The notes under the pieces: generated by a model
The model's database searches: none
What the model saw: the letters and a program-made list of their open reading frames with translations, nothing else
What the model was told of the DNA's origin: nothing
Part shown: in pieces, positions 24,218 through 31,920 of the stretch
Layout: each line of letters begins with the position of its first letter
How positions within the stretch are numbered: the stretch's first letter is position 1
From: Ramlibacter sp. WS9
Lineage (GTDB): Bacteria; Pseudomonadota; Gammaproteobacteria; Burkholderiales; Burkholderiaceae_C
Reading direction: 5' to 3'
Assembly: GCF_003797765.1 (NCBI RefSeq)
Contig: NZ_RKMB01000037.1
Coordinates: forward strand, 1 to 44,505
DNA: 44,505 bases
Made by a program: the position numbers and the translations under genes

Positions 24218-25093
24218 ATGGCCGGTTCTGTTTCCATGCCCAGCTTCTTGCCCACTCGGCCAGACGCGCGCCCCCTTGTCTGGTGGACGCCCGCGCAACT
24301 CGATGCGCTGGCCGGCGTTGTCGCGCAAGGCTGGTCGGCCTGGGCGCGTGATTGGGTTTGCGAGTCGGCGGCACCCGGCGCTGGCGCGGTGCTGGCGCAC
24401 GAGCATCCCGGTCACGAGAAGGCCGCCTGGGTTCCGTTGGGCATGCGGGGCGAGGCTGCGGCCTGGATCCAGATGCGGGCCGATCCGGTTGCGGACGTCT
24501 TCGAGGCGCTGTTCGCAGCCGATCCCGGTCCATCAGCCATTGCAAATCCGGAAGGGGTCGGGCAGGCGGTGGCGGCACGCTCCTGGGCTGCGTTGGCCGA
24601 TGCCTTGCGTGCCGCCCTGGCGCTCGATCCAGGTACCAACCAAGCCGCCCCTGAGGCCGGCTCGTTCAAACCCTGGTCAGGTTATGTCGTTGTTTCTCTC
24701 GAGGACATCGGACGGCGGCCTCGCCTGGTGCTGGCCAACGCCGCCTGCGCGCGCGCCGTTCTAGGCCCGAACGGCAACGCGATGACAGCGGACGTTCGAC
24801 GCAGAAAGAGGTCCGCGCCTCTGGTTCCTCTGGCGCAAGCGCTGTCCGGGCGCAGACTGTCGCTGCATGTGGAGCTGTCCCCGTGCGAGCTGGATTTGGG
24901 CAGCCTGCAGAGCATTTGCGTCGGCGACATCGTGCCGCTCCCCCATTCCCTGGATGCACCGCTCATGGTGTCTACCGCGCAAGGTGTGCAGGTATGCGCG
25001 GGCTTTCTCGGCCGCCAGAACGAATTCAAGGCGATCGAGCTGACGCGTCAAGCGCCCGTCGACCGGGAAACCCCGATCGATCACCCTTCTTAA
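24218..25093 (+). CDS. fliM: Divergent FliM-like C-ring protein without CheY-binding motif
   Basis: FliM forms the C-ring wall and reads phosphorylated CheY through an N-terminal EIDxLL-type peptide. The 291-residue product starts SMPSFLPTRPDARPLVWWTP, with no such peptide. The middle is Ala/Trp-rich and lacks the GGxG-type motif of the FliM CheC-like domain. The last ~80 residues (RRLSLHVELSPCELDLGSLQ, then ICVGDIVPLPHSLDAPLMVS, then FLGRQNEFKAIEL) fit the SpoA domain shared by FliM, FliN and SctQ. Position just before fliN supports the call. It may equally be described as a SctQ-like protein. It starts eight bases after flgE. Confidence 0.7.
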   Translation: MAGSVSMPSFLPTRPDARPLVWWTPAQLDALAGVVAQGWSAWARDWVCESAAPGAGAVLAHEHPGHEKAAWVPLGMRGEAAAWIQMRADPVADVFEALFAADPGPSAIANPEGVGQAVAARSWAALADALRAALALDPGTNQAAPEAGSFKPWSGYVVVSLEDIGRRPRLVLANAACARAVLGPNGNAMTADVRRRKRSAPLVPLAQALSGRRLSLHVELSPCELDLGSLQSICVGDIVPLPHSLDAPLMVSTAQGVQVCAGFLGRQNEFKAIELTRQAPVDRETPIDHPS

Positions 25094-25101
25094 AGAAAAG
25101 C

Positions 25102-25473
25102 ATGAGTCCCGAACAATCATCTTCAATGAACCGGGCCGGCCCCGTCGTTCCCACTGCGCAGGTCATCAGCCTGAGCGATCTCCACGGCGACCCGGCACAC
25201 CGTGGGCCAGCACCGGCAGCTCCCGTCCTTGACGACGTCAACCCCTTGCACTCAGTTCGCGCGCGGCTTCAGGTCCGCGTGGGTGAGGTGGAGTTGAGCG
25301 TGGGCGAGCTGCTGGCCGCCAAGGAGCACCAGGTGCTCGTGCTGGACCGGTCGCTCGATCAGCCAGTGGATCTGCTGCTCGAAGGCAAGGTCGTCGCGCG
25401 CGGGCAACTGGTGGCCGTCGAGGGTAGTTTCGCGGTCCGGATCACCGAACTGCCGGTTCCGCTCAAGGCCTGA
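25102..25473 (+). CDS. fliN: FliN, C-ring SpoA-domain protein
   Basis: FliN rings form the bottom of the C ring and dock the FliH-FliI complex. The 123-residue product has a disordered N-terminus and a full SpoA domain from about residue 50: HSVRARLQVRVGEVELSVGELLAAKEHQVLVLDRSLDQPVDLLLEGKVVARGQLVAVEGSFAVRITEL. This matches FliN, including VxLxxxxxxPVDLxVxGxxVARGExVxVxxxFGVRI. I chose ATG 25102 (the open frame begins inside fliM). It follows fliM by eight bases and precedes fliO by eight. Confidence 0.93.
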   Translation: MSPEQSSSMNRAGPVVPTAQVISLSDLHGDPAHRGPAPAAPVLDDVNPLHSVRARLQVRVGEVELSVGELLAAKEHQVLVLDRSLDQPVDLLLEGKVVARGQLVAVEGSFAVRITELPVPLKA

Positions 25474-25481
25474 ACGGCGCC

Positions 25482-25925
25482 ATGCTCAGCAAGCACTTGC
25501 GCATTTCGCTCGCAGCGCTGACCGTTTGGGTCGGGTCGGCGCCGGATGTCGGGGCGCAAATCGCCCCTCCGGCCAGCTCCGCATCGGCGGCAAGCCCGTT
25601 CTCGCAGATTCCGCTTCGCCGCGACAGCGCGGCCGACGGCTCCGCCGCAGCGTCGGCGGGCTGGGCGGTGCTTTTTGTCGCTGTTGTGGCAGGCGTGGGC
25701 CTATTGCTTATCCGCCGCAAGGCTGGCGCCGGTGTCCCTGGCGGTTGGTTGCGTCCCGCTAGCGGAAAGCAGTTGCCCAAGGCCCTGGGCCGTGTGCCGC
25801 TCACGCCCCAGGCAAGCCTGCACGTGGTCGAGTGGCAAGGCGAGGAATTGCTCCTGGGGTGCACGGCGCAGTCTGTCACGGTGGTAGCGCGCCGCCCCTG
25901 CGACGACGTGAAGGTGGAGCCATGA
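25482..25925 (+). CDS. fliO: FliO, export-gate assembly factor
   Basis: FliO is a small bitopic membrane protein that helps assemble the FliP ring. The 147-residue product has a signal-like N-terminus (residues 1-25), a short linker, one strong transmembrane helix at about 60-78 (GWAVLFVAVVAGVGLLLIRR) and a basic cytoplasmic tail with LGRVPLTPQASLHVVEWQGEELLLGCTAQSVTVVAR, the beta-strand pattern of FliO. Low conservation is normal for FliO; the place before fliP supports it. ATGA overlap with fliP. Confidence 0.88.
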   Translation: MLSKHLRISLAALTVWVGSAPDVGAQIAPPASSASAASPFSQIPLRRDSAADGSAAASAGWAVLFVAVVAGVGLLLIRRKAGAGVPGGWLRPASGKQLPKALGRVPLTPQASLHVVEWQGEELLLGCTAQSVTVVARRPCDDVKVEP

Positions 25926-26836
25926 GAGCAAGCTGGAACACGTCCGCGATGCGGATGTTGCTCGCTTCGGTACTGTGGTTCTCCGCTTGCGGTTCCGTAG
26001 GAGCCCAGTCAGCCGACGAGCCGGCACGTACGGAGGCTGCGGCAACGACGGCGCAGCAAGATTCACAAGCCGCAGAGCGTGGCGCCGATTCGTCTCAGGA
26101 GCCCGCACGCCAAGCCGCGGCGAAGCCGGCTCCTGTCACTTCCGCGCCGACCACGGCCGGCGCACCGGACCTGGGCAACAAAGCCGCCCGGCCCCAAAGC
26201 CCGTCCGGCGAAACCGCCCAGGCCGTGCGGATCGTCGTCGGGCTGACCGCGCTTGCCATCCTGCCGGCGCTGCTGGTCTGCCTCACGGCCTTTCTGCGGA
26301 TCATCATCGTCCTGTCGATGCTGCGCCACGCGATCGGAATGCCGGAAACGCCGCCCAATACGGTGCTCCTGGGGTTGGCCCTCTTTTTGACGCTCTTCAC
26401 CATGTCGCCGGTGCTTCACCAGCTCAACCAGGACGCGCTGCAGCCGTTCATGGCCGGCAAGCTCGGCGTGGAAGGAACGTATGAAAAGGGCAGCGGGCCG
26501 TTGCGGGAGTTCATGGTGCGGCAAACGCGGGAGCAGGATTTGGCGCTGATGGTCGAATTGTCCAAGGCCAAGCGCCCTGAAAGCATGGCCGACATCAGCA
26601 ACGTCCAGTTGATTCCGGCGTTCATGCTCTCCGAATTGAGGGCCGCTTTCCAGATCGGCTTTGTGATCTTCCTGCCGTTTCTGCTGATCGACCTCATTGT
26701 CTCGAGTGTCCTGATGGCGCTGGGCATGATGATGATGCCCCCGACCACGGTTGCGTTGCCGCTGAAGATCCTGATGTTCATCCTGGTCGATGGGTGGAGT
26801 GTGGTGCTGAAGGCCCTCATGGGTTCGTTCCACTGA
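25922..26836 (+). CDS. fliP: FliP, export gate component with long N-terminal linker
   Basis: FliP makes the pentameric core of the export pore. The pore part is canonical: LTAFLRIIIVLSMLRHAIGMPETPPNTVLLGLALFLTLFTMSPVLHQLNQDALQPF (about residues 120-175), QLIPAFMLSELRAAFQIGFVIFLPFLLIDLIVSSVLMALGMMMMPPTTVALPLKILMFILVDGWSVV. The 304 residues exceed the usual ~245 because of an Ala/Pro/Glu-rich stretch of about 70 residues between the signal peptide and the first pore helix. I start at ATG 25922, overlapping the fliO stop; the frame is open upstream within fliO. fliA follows after three bases. Confidence 0.95.
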   Translation: MRASWNTSAMRMLLASVLWFSACGSVGAQSADEPARTEAAATTAQQDSQAAERGADSSQEPARQAAAKPAPVTSAPTTAGAPDLGNKAARPQSPSGETAQAVRIVVGLTALAILPALLVCLTAFLRIIIVLSMLRHAIGMPETPPNTVLLGLALFLTLFTMSPVLHQLNQDALQPFMAGKLGVEGTYEKGSGPLREFMVRQTREQDLALMVELSKAKRPESMADISNVQLIPAFMLSELRAAFQIGFVIFLPFLLIDLIVSSVLMALGMMMMPPTTVALPLKILMFILVDGWSVVLKALMGSFH

Positions 26837-26839
26837 GAC

Positions 26840-27643
26840 ATGAGCCTCGACATGGCTCTTCGCGACGGCGCCCATCCGCCGCCCCTGCCATCTGGCAGTG
26901 GAGGCGAGGACGGCACCGAAGCTGCACTGTGGGCGCTGTGGCGAGGCCAATCCGACGAAGCCGCGCGCCGGCGCCTGCTCGACTTGCACCTGCCGTACGC
27001 CCGCATCGTCGCCGCGTCCTACTACAGCAAGCGGTTTCATGACGAGATCGAGTTCGGGGACTACCTTCAGCTCGCCTCGCTTGGGCTGATCGAGGCGCTT
27101 CAGCGGTTCGACCCTGCTCATGGCGTTCAATTCCGCACGTTCGCCGCCAGGAGGATGCACGGCGCGATTCTGGACGGCCTCGAGCAGCTGACTGAAAAGC
27201 AGCAGCAAATCGCGGCACGCCAGCGGCTGGAAACCCAGCGGCGGTCGGCGATCAAGGAGGCCGCGGCTACTGAGGCCACCGGCAAGGCCGGCAACGCGGA
27301 TCAGGTGCTCAAGTTCGTCGCCGAAACCGGGCTGGCCTTCGCACTCGCCTGGATTCTCGACGGCACGGGCATGATAGACGCGGGCGAAAGATCCGAGACG
27401 CTACCGTTCTATCGCAATGTCGAGCTGCGGCAGTTGCGCCAACGCATCGTAGACATCGTCAACGCCTTGCCGGCGCAGGAGCGCAAAGTCATCCAGGGCC
27501 ACTACTTCCAGCAGCTGCAATTCGAAGAGATCGCTCAGGCCCTTCAGCTCACTCGCGGGCGAGTGTCCCAGATCCACCGCAAAGCGCTGACGCGGCTCAA
27601 AGACACACTGCGCGCACAGCGCGATTTCGACGTGTCCTGGTAG
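26840..27643 (+). CDS. fliA: FliA-type (sigma-28) RNA polymerase sigma factor
   Basis: Sigma-28 factors drive late flagellar genes. The 267-residue product has region 2 (FGDYLQLASLGLIEALQRFDPAHGVQFRTFAARRMHGAILDGLE, residues ~72-115) and region 4 with a helix-turn-helix (LPAQERKVIQGHYFQQLQFEEIAQALQLTRGRVSQIHRKALTRLK, ~210-254). Between them the region-3 stretch is Ala-rich and poorly conserved. It is the last gene of the cluster, three bases after fliP. No flgM anti-sigma gene is nearby. Its targets should include the exported late substrates, but no flagellin gene occurs in the window; a possible site is at 4173-4199. Confidence 0.85.
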   Translation: MSLDMALRDGAHPPPLPSGSGGEDGTEAALWALWRGQSDEAARRRLLDLHLPYARIVAASYYSKRFHDEIEFGDYLQLASLGLIEALQRFDPAHGVQFRTFAARRMHGAILDGLEQLTEKQQQIAARQRLETQRRSAIKEAAATEATGKAGNADQVLKFVAETGLAFALAWILDGTGMIDAGERSETLPFYRNVELRQLRQRIVDIVNALPAQERKVIQGHYFQQLQFEEIAQALQLTRGRVSQIHRKALTRLKDTLRAQRDFDVSW

Positions 27644-27649
27644 CAATGT

Positions 27650-28039
27650 TCAGTCCGCGCCGTCCGCGGATTTCAGCAACAACCGCGAGGCATCCCCCGC
27701 CGCCTTCGCCAGATCGGGGTCGCTTTCCATCTGGCCTTGCACGTGATCCACCATGAGGACGAACGCGGGGTCGCCGACGAGCTCTTGACCTAGTTCCGAC
27801 AGCAGGACGGTTTCGAGAAATATCCTGAAAGCCTTGCGCTCGCGCTGCGGATCGTCGCGCGCGACGGACCGGATACGCTGAGCAACAACTGTAGCGAGAT
27901 CTGGCGAGCCCGCCGGCGCAGCGGGTGCAGGCTCCTGTCGCCGCCCAATGCCGGGTCCGGTCGCTTGGCGCCGGCGCAGGGATGAAACCTGGACACGGAT
28001 CAGTGCGGCAAGCTGGCTGGCAGGGTCGAGACCGGTCAC
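27650..28039 (-). CDS. Small protein of unknown function beside the flagellar cluster
   Basis: The 129-residue product starts at GTG 28039, with AAGGAG at good spacing. It has no signal peptide. A Pro/Ala/Arg linker (residues 25-45) separates a short N-terminal helix from a helical C-terminal half: KAFRIFLETVLLSELGQELVGDPAFVLMVDHVQGQMESDPDLAKAAGDASRLLL. I do not recognise the family. The gene is convergent with fliA (six bases between stops) and codirectional with the lipoprotein-like paralogue 47 bases upstream. The helical F..FLE..LL...V..VQ.QM pattern is faintly like the rod-binding domain of FlgJ, which is otherwise missing, or a small export chaperone; both are guesses. Confidence 0.6.
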   Translation of the reverse strand: MTGLDPASQLAALIRVQVSSLRRRQATGPGIGRRQEPAPAAPAGSPDLATVVAQRIRSVARDDPQRERKAFRIFLETVLLSELGQELVGDPAFVLMVDHVQGQMESDPDLAKAAGDASRLLLKSADGAD

Positions 28040-28086
28040 GGGCGCTCCTTCGCCGGAATTCTACCGGCGATCATCGCCAGGCTTGG

Positions 28087-28512
28087 TCAGGCGGCAGGTT
28101 TTTGCACAACCAGGGGCGTCGCCGACAGGGCCCGGGAAAACTGCGCGCCAACCGGCAGGTATACCCCTTGCAGCTTGCCGCCCTTCACCACCGCATACGC
28201 CGCCTCGTCGGCGCGCACGCCATCGAGCATGAACACCAGGTTGAGCGGCCGGTAGACGGTGCCCTGGGCCAGCGACCCAATGGCGCGCCAGCGGCTGCCT
28301 GCGGGAAGTTCGTGGGCGTGCCCCAGGCCCAGGCGGAAGCGGGCGGGCTGTTCCAGCAGGATCTCCTCGACGCTGCGGGCGCCGGAAACGGGCGCGGCCG
28401 TGGGCGCCAGCTGCACCGGCATGGCCGAAGTCGTGGCCACGAAAGCGGCGATCACGACGACGCCGATGTGGAGAAGAAGGGTGGCGCTGGGGATGTAGCG
28501 GCTGCGGTTCAT
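28087..28512 (-). CDS. Predicted exported protein, paralogue of the 4.3-kb lipoprotein
   Basis: The 141-residue product has an N-terminal hydrophobic segment (residues ~8-28), either a signal peptide or an anchor; it has no lipobox. The conserved part has ELPAGSRWRAIGSLAQGTVYRPLNLVF (~68-94), then DEAAYAVVKGGKLQGVYLPVGAQFSRALS, closely matching the protein at 4256-4672. I chose ATG 28512, which begins just before the hydrophobic segment; an open frame extends to 28731 but gives a composition unlike a protein. The two paralogues lie on opposite sides of the flagellar-type cluster and point outwards-inwards in opposite directions. Confidence 0.75.
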   Translation of the reverse strand: MNRSRYIPSATLLLHIGVVVIAAFVATTSAMPVQLAPTAAPVSGARSVEEILLEQPARFRLGLGHAHELPAGSRWRAIGSLAQGTVYRPLNLVFMLDGVRADEAAYAVVKGGKLQGVYLPVGAQFSRALSATPLVVQKPAA

Positions 28513-28615
28513 GGGTTGCTCCAGGTAGAAGAAGGGGTTGTCGAGGACTGCAACTGCTGGAATGGATTCTGGAGACGGAAACGCCTTCGCGCAGTGCCAT
28601 CCGGCCGCACTTTCG

Positions 28616-28632
28616 TGTGTGGTATCCACACA
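28616..28632. promoter_or_regulatory. 17-base palindrome in the divergent region before pntA
   Basis: TGTGTGG-TAT-CCACACA is a perfect inverted repeat with seven-base arms, set in the 275-base gap between the divergent exported-protein gene and pntA. Size and symmetry suit a dimeric repressor, and the TGGTATCCA core resembles FadR-type GntR operators. No regulator is encoded nearby. Confidence 0.5.
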
Positions 28633-28787
28633 TTCTTGCCCGCAGTCAATGCCTCTCCGCCCGCTTTCAATTACTGTCCCCTGCCCGACCCGCCCCCAGG
28701 GCCTGCCCGGGAAAACCCGGCCCGTCTTCATGTAAGCTCGCGGTCAGCAACCCACGTACAACTTAAATCGACCGAGGAGAGACGTCC

Positions 28788-30467
28788 ATGTCTATTGGCG
28801 TTCCCGCCGAAACCGCGGCGGGCGAGACCCGCGTTGCCGCAGCTTCCCAGCCGGCCAAGCAACCCTTGCTGATCGGGGTTCCGAAAGAAACCGCGGCCGG
28901 CGAGAAGCGCGTTGCCACCGTCCCGGACGTGGTGGAAAAACTCGTCAAGCTGGGCTTCTCGGTGGCCGTGGAAAGCGGCGCCGGCGAAGGCGCCAACTTC
29001 GACGACGAGACGTACCGCGCTGTCGGCGCGCAGATCGTGCCCACCGCCGCCGCGCTCTGGGCCGGGTCCGACATCGTCTTCAAGGTGCGCCCGCCGAGCC
29101 CGCAGGAAGTCGGCCTGATGCGCGAGGGCGGCACGCTGATCGGCTTCGTCTGGCCGGCGCAGAACCCCGATCTCATGCAGCAGCTGGCCGCCAAGAAGGC
29201 GACGGTGCTGGCCATCGACGCGCTGCCGCGCACGCTGTCGCGCGCCCAGAAGATGGACGCGCTGACCTCGCAGGCCGGTGTTTCCGGCTACCGCGCGGTC
29301 ATCGAGGCAGCCAACGCCTTCGGCCGCTTCTTCAACGGCCAGATCACGGCCGCGGGCAAGGTGCCTCCGGCCAAGGTGTTCATCGCCGGTGCCGGCGTCG
29401 CCGGGTTGGCAGCCATCGGTACGGCGGCAGGCCTGGGCGCTATCGTTCGCGCCAACGACACGCGCGCCGAAGTGGCCGACCAGGTCGTGTCGCTGGGCGG
29501 TGAATTCGTCAAGGTCGACTACGAGGAAGAAGGCTCGGGCGGCGGCGGGTACGCCAAGGTCATGAGCGAAGGCTTCCAGCAGGCCCAGCGCGAGATGTAT
29601 GCCAAGCAGGCGCGCGAGGTGGACATCATCATCACCACCGCGCTGATTCCGGGCAAGCCCGCACCGCGGCTCATCACGGCCGACATGGTGCGCAGCATGA
29701 AGCCCGGCAGCGTGATCGTCGACATGGCGGCCGAGCAGGGCGGCAATTGCGAGCTGACCGAACCGGGCCAGTCCGTCGTCAAGCACGGCGTGACGATCGT
29801 CGGCTACACCGACCTGGTGAGCCGCCTGGCGCGCCAGTCTTCGACGCTGTACTCGACCAATCTCTTCCGCCTGACCGAGGAGCTGTGCAAGACCAAGGAC
29901 GGCGTGATCGACGTCAACATGGAAGACGACGCGATCCGGGGCCTCACGGTGGTGAAGGACGGCAGCATCACCTGGCCGGCGCCGCCGCTCAAGGCAGCAG
30001 CCGTGCCCGCAGCCAAGCCGGCCGCCGCCGTGCCCGCGGCCAAGAAGGGCCACGGCCATGGCGCGCCGAGCGAGCCGATGGCGGGCAACAAGCTGGCCAT
30101 CATGTTCGGCATCGCCGCTGCACTGTTCTGGTTCGTCGGCGCCAACGCGCCCACGGCCTTCCTGGGCCACTTCACCGTTTTCGTGCTGGCCTGCTTCGTC
30201 GGCTACATGGTGGTGTGGAACGTGACGCCGGCGCTGCACACGCCGCTGATGAGCGTGACCAATGCCATCTCCAGCATCATCGCCATCGGCGCATTGGTGC
30301 AGATCGCGCCTCCGCTCGGGGAAGGAGCTTCCGCTATCGCTGCAGCGGGCGCGGGGCCCGGCCAATGGATCCGCTGGCTGGCCGTCGGCGGCATCGTGCT
30401 CACGGCCGTGAACATGTTCGGCGGATTCGCCGTGACGCAGCGCATGCTGGCCATGTTCCGCAAGTAG
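28788..30467 (+). CDS. pntA: NAD(P) transhydrogenase subunit alpha
   Basis: PntA with PntB moves hydride between NADH and NADP+ coupled to proton flow across the inner membrane. The 559-residue product has the E. coli-type layout: NAD-binding domain I to about residue 400 (with AGKVPPAKVFIAGAGVAGLAAIGTAAGLGAIVRANDTRAEVADQV), an Ala/Pro linker, then four membrane helices. GGAGAG precedes the ATG. Oddly, the N-terminal strand is present twice: IGVPAETAAGETRVAA at residues 3-18 and IGVPKETAAGEKRVAT at 29-44. Only the second continues normally. pntB follows after 12 bases. Confidence 0.95.
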   Translation: MSIGVPAETAAGETRVAAASQPAKQPLLIGVPKETAAGEKRVATVPDVVEKLVKLGFSVAVESGAGEGANFDDETYRAVGAQIVPTAAALWAGSDIVFKVRPPSPQEVGLMREGGTLIGFVWPAQNPDLMQQLAAKKATVLAIDALPRTLSRAQKMDALTSQAGVSGYRAVIEAANAFGRFFNGQITAAGKVPPAKVFIAGAGVAGLAAIGTAAGLGAIVRANDTRAEVADQVVSLGGEFVKVDYEEEGSGGGGYAKVMSEGFQQAQREMYAKQAREVDIIITTALIPGKPAPRLITADMVRSMKPGSVIVDMAAEQGGNCELTEPGQSVVKHGVTIVGYTDLVSRLARQSSTLYSTNLFRLTEELCKTKDGVIDVNMEDDAIRGLTVVKDGSITWPAPPLKAAAVPAAKPAAAVPAAKKGHGHGAPSEPMAGNKLAIMFGIAAALFWFVGANAPTAFLGHFTVFVLACFVGYMVVWNVTPALHTPLMSVTNAISSIIAIGALVQIAPPLGEGASAIAAAGAGPGQWIRWLAVGGIVLTAVNMFGGFAVTQRMLAMFRK

Positions 30468-30479
30468 GAAGAACAAGAA

Positions 30480-31895
30480 ATGATGTCCGCAAACCTCGCA
30501 ACCGCCTCGTACATCGGGGCCATCATCCTGTTCATCCTCAGCCTGGGCGGCCTGTCCAATCCGGAGACGGCCCGGCGCGGCAACCTGTTCGGCATGCTGG
30601 GCATGGGCCTGGCCGTGCTGGCCACGGTGTTCGGCCCGCGTGTCACGGCCGCGGGCATCCCGTGGATCGTCGCGGCCATGGTGATTGGCGGCGGCGTCGG
30701 CCTGTACGCGTCCAAGGTCGTCAAGATGACCCAGATGCCGGAACTGGTGGCGCTGATGCACAGCCTGGTCGGCCTGGCCGCGTGCCTGGTCGGCTTCGCC
30801 AGCTACATCGACACGTCGCATCCGCTGACCGGCGCCGAGAAGACGATCCACGAGCTGGAGATCTACATTGGCATCCTGATCGGCGCGGTGACCTTTACCG
30901 GCTCGCTCATCGCCTTCGGCAAGCTCAACGGCAAGATCGGCGGCAAGCCGCTGCTGCTGCCGGCGCGCCACTGGCTCAACCTGGCCGGCCTGTTAACGGT
31001 GATCTGGTTCGGCCGGGAGTTCGTCAACGCGCCCAGCATCCAGGCGGGCATGATCCCCCTCGTCGTGATGACGGTGATCGCGCTGCTGTTCGGCGTCCAC
31101 ATGGTGATGGCGATCGGCGGGGCCGACATGCCGGTGGTGATCTCGATGCTCAACAGCTATTCCGGCTGGGCGGCTGCCGCTACCGGCTTCATGCTTTCCA
31201 ACGATCTCTTGATCGTGGTCGGCGCGCTGGTCGGCTCCTCGGGCGCCATCCTGTCGTACATCATGTGCCGGGCGATGAACCGCAACTTCTTCAGCGTCAT
31301 CGCCGGCGGCTTCGGCAGCGGTGCCGGCAAGCCGGCAGCCAAGGGCGATGCGGCGCAACCGGCCGGCGAAGTGGCGCCCATCAGCGCCCTGGAAACCGCG
31401 GAACTGCTGAAGGAAGCCAAGAGCGTGATCATCGTCCCCGGCTACGGCATGGCGGTGGCGCAGGCGCAGCACACGGTGTTCGAGATCACCAAGCACCTGC
31501 GCGAGAAGGGCGTCAACATCCGCTTCGGCATCCACCCCGTCGCGGGCCGCATGCCCGGGCACATGAACGTGCTGCTGGCCGAGGCCAAGGTGCCTTACGA
31601 CATCGTCATGGAAATGGACGAACTGAACGACGACTTCCCGGCCACCGACGTTGCCATGGTCATCGGCGCCAACGACATCGTGAACCCGTCTGCGCAGGAC
31701 GACCCCGGCAGCCCGATCGCCGGCATGCCGGTGCTGGAAGTGTGGAAGGCCAAGACCTCCATCGTGATGAAGCGGAGCATGGCCTCGGGCTACGCCGGGG
31801 TCGACAACCCGCTGTTCTACAAAGAGAACAACCGCATGCTGTTCGGCGACGCCAAGAAGATGCTGGACGAAGTGCTGGTCGTCCTCAAGACCTGA
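30480..31895 (+). CDS. pntB: NAD(P) transhydrogenase subunit beta
   Basis: PntB carries the NADP(H)-binding domain III and the rest of the proton channel. The 471-residue length matches E. coli PntB (462). About nine membrane helices fill residues 1-285, followed by a variable linker and domain III: IVPGYGMAVAQAQHTVFEITKHLREKGVNIRFGIHPVAGRMPGHMNVLLAEAKVPYD, then NDIVNPSAQDDPGSPIAGMPVLEVWKAKTSIVMKRSMASGYAGVDNPLFY. All key blocks are there. Two adjacent ATGs (30480, 30483) exist. An intrinsic terminator follows 25 bases after the stop. Confidence 0.96.
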   Translation: MMSANLATASYIGAIILFILSLGGLSNPETARRGNLFGMLGMGLAVLATVFGPRVTAAGIPWIVAAMVIGGGVGLYASKVVKMTQMPELVALMHSLVGLAACLVGFASYIDTSHPLTGAEKTIHELEIYIGILIGAVTFTGSLIAFGKLNGKIGGKPLLLPARHWLNLAGLLTVIWFGREFVNAPSIQAGMIPLVVMTVIALLFGVHMVMAIGGADMPVVISMLNSYSGWAAAATGFMLSNDLLIVVGALVGSSGAILSYIMCRAMNRNFFSVIAGGFGSGAGKPAAKGDAAQPAGEVAPISALETAELLKEAKSVIIVPGYGMAVAQAQHTVFEITKHLREKGVNIRFGIHPVAGRMPGHMNVLLAEAKVPYDIVMEMDELNDDFPATDVAMVIGANDIVNPSAQDDPGSPIAGMPVLEVWKAKTSIVMKRSMASGYAGVDNPLFYKENNRMLFGDAKKMLDEVLVVLKT

Positions 31896-31920
31896 AGTAA
31901 CATTTACTTGCCACCATGCG

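Noticed and set aside
28728..30971. Very long minus-strand open frames over pntA, and similar ones over fadD and the TPR gene
   Set aside because: Their His/Arg/Asp-rich composition is the shadow of GC-rich codons in the real plus-strand genes; they have no recognisable domains.
29747..31900. A 717-codon plus-strand frame spanning the pntA-pntB junction
   Set aside because: It crosses two well-supported genes out of frame and has low-complexity Arg/Gly/His composition.
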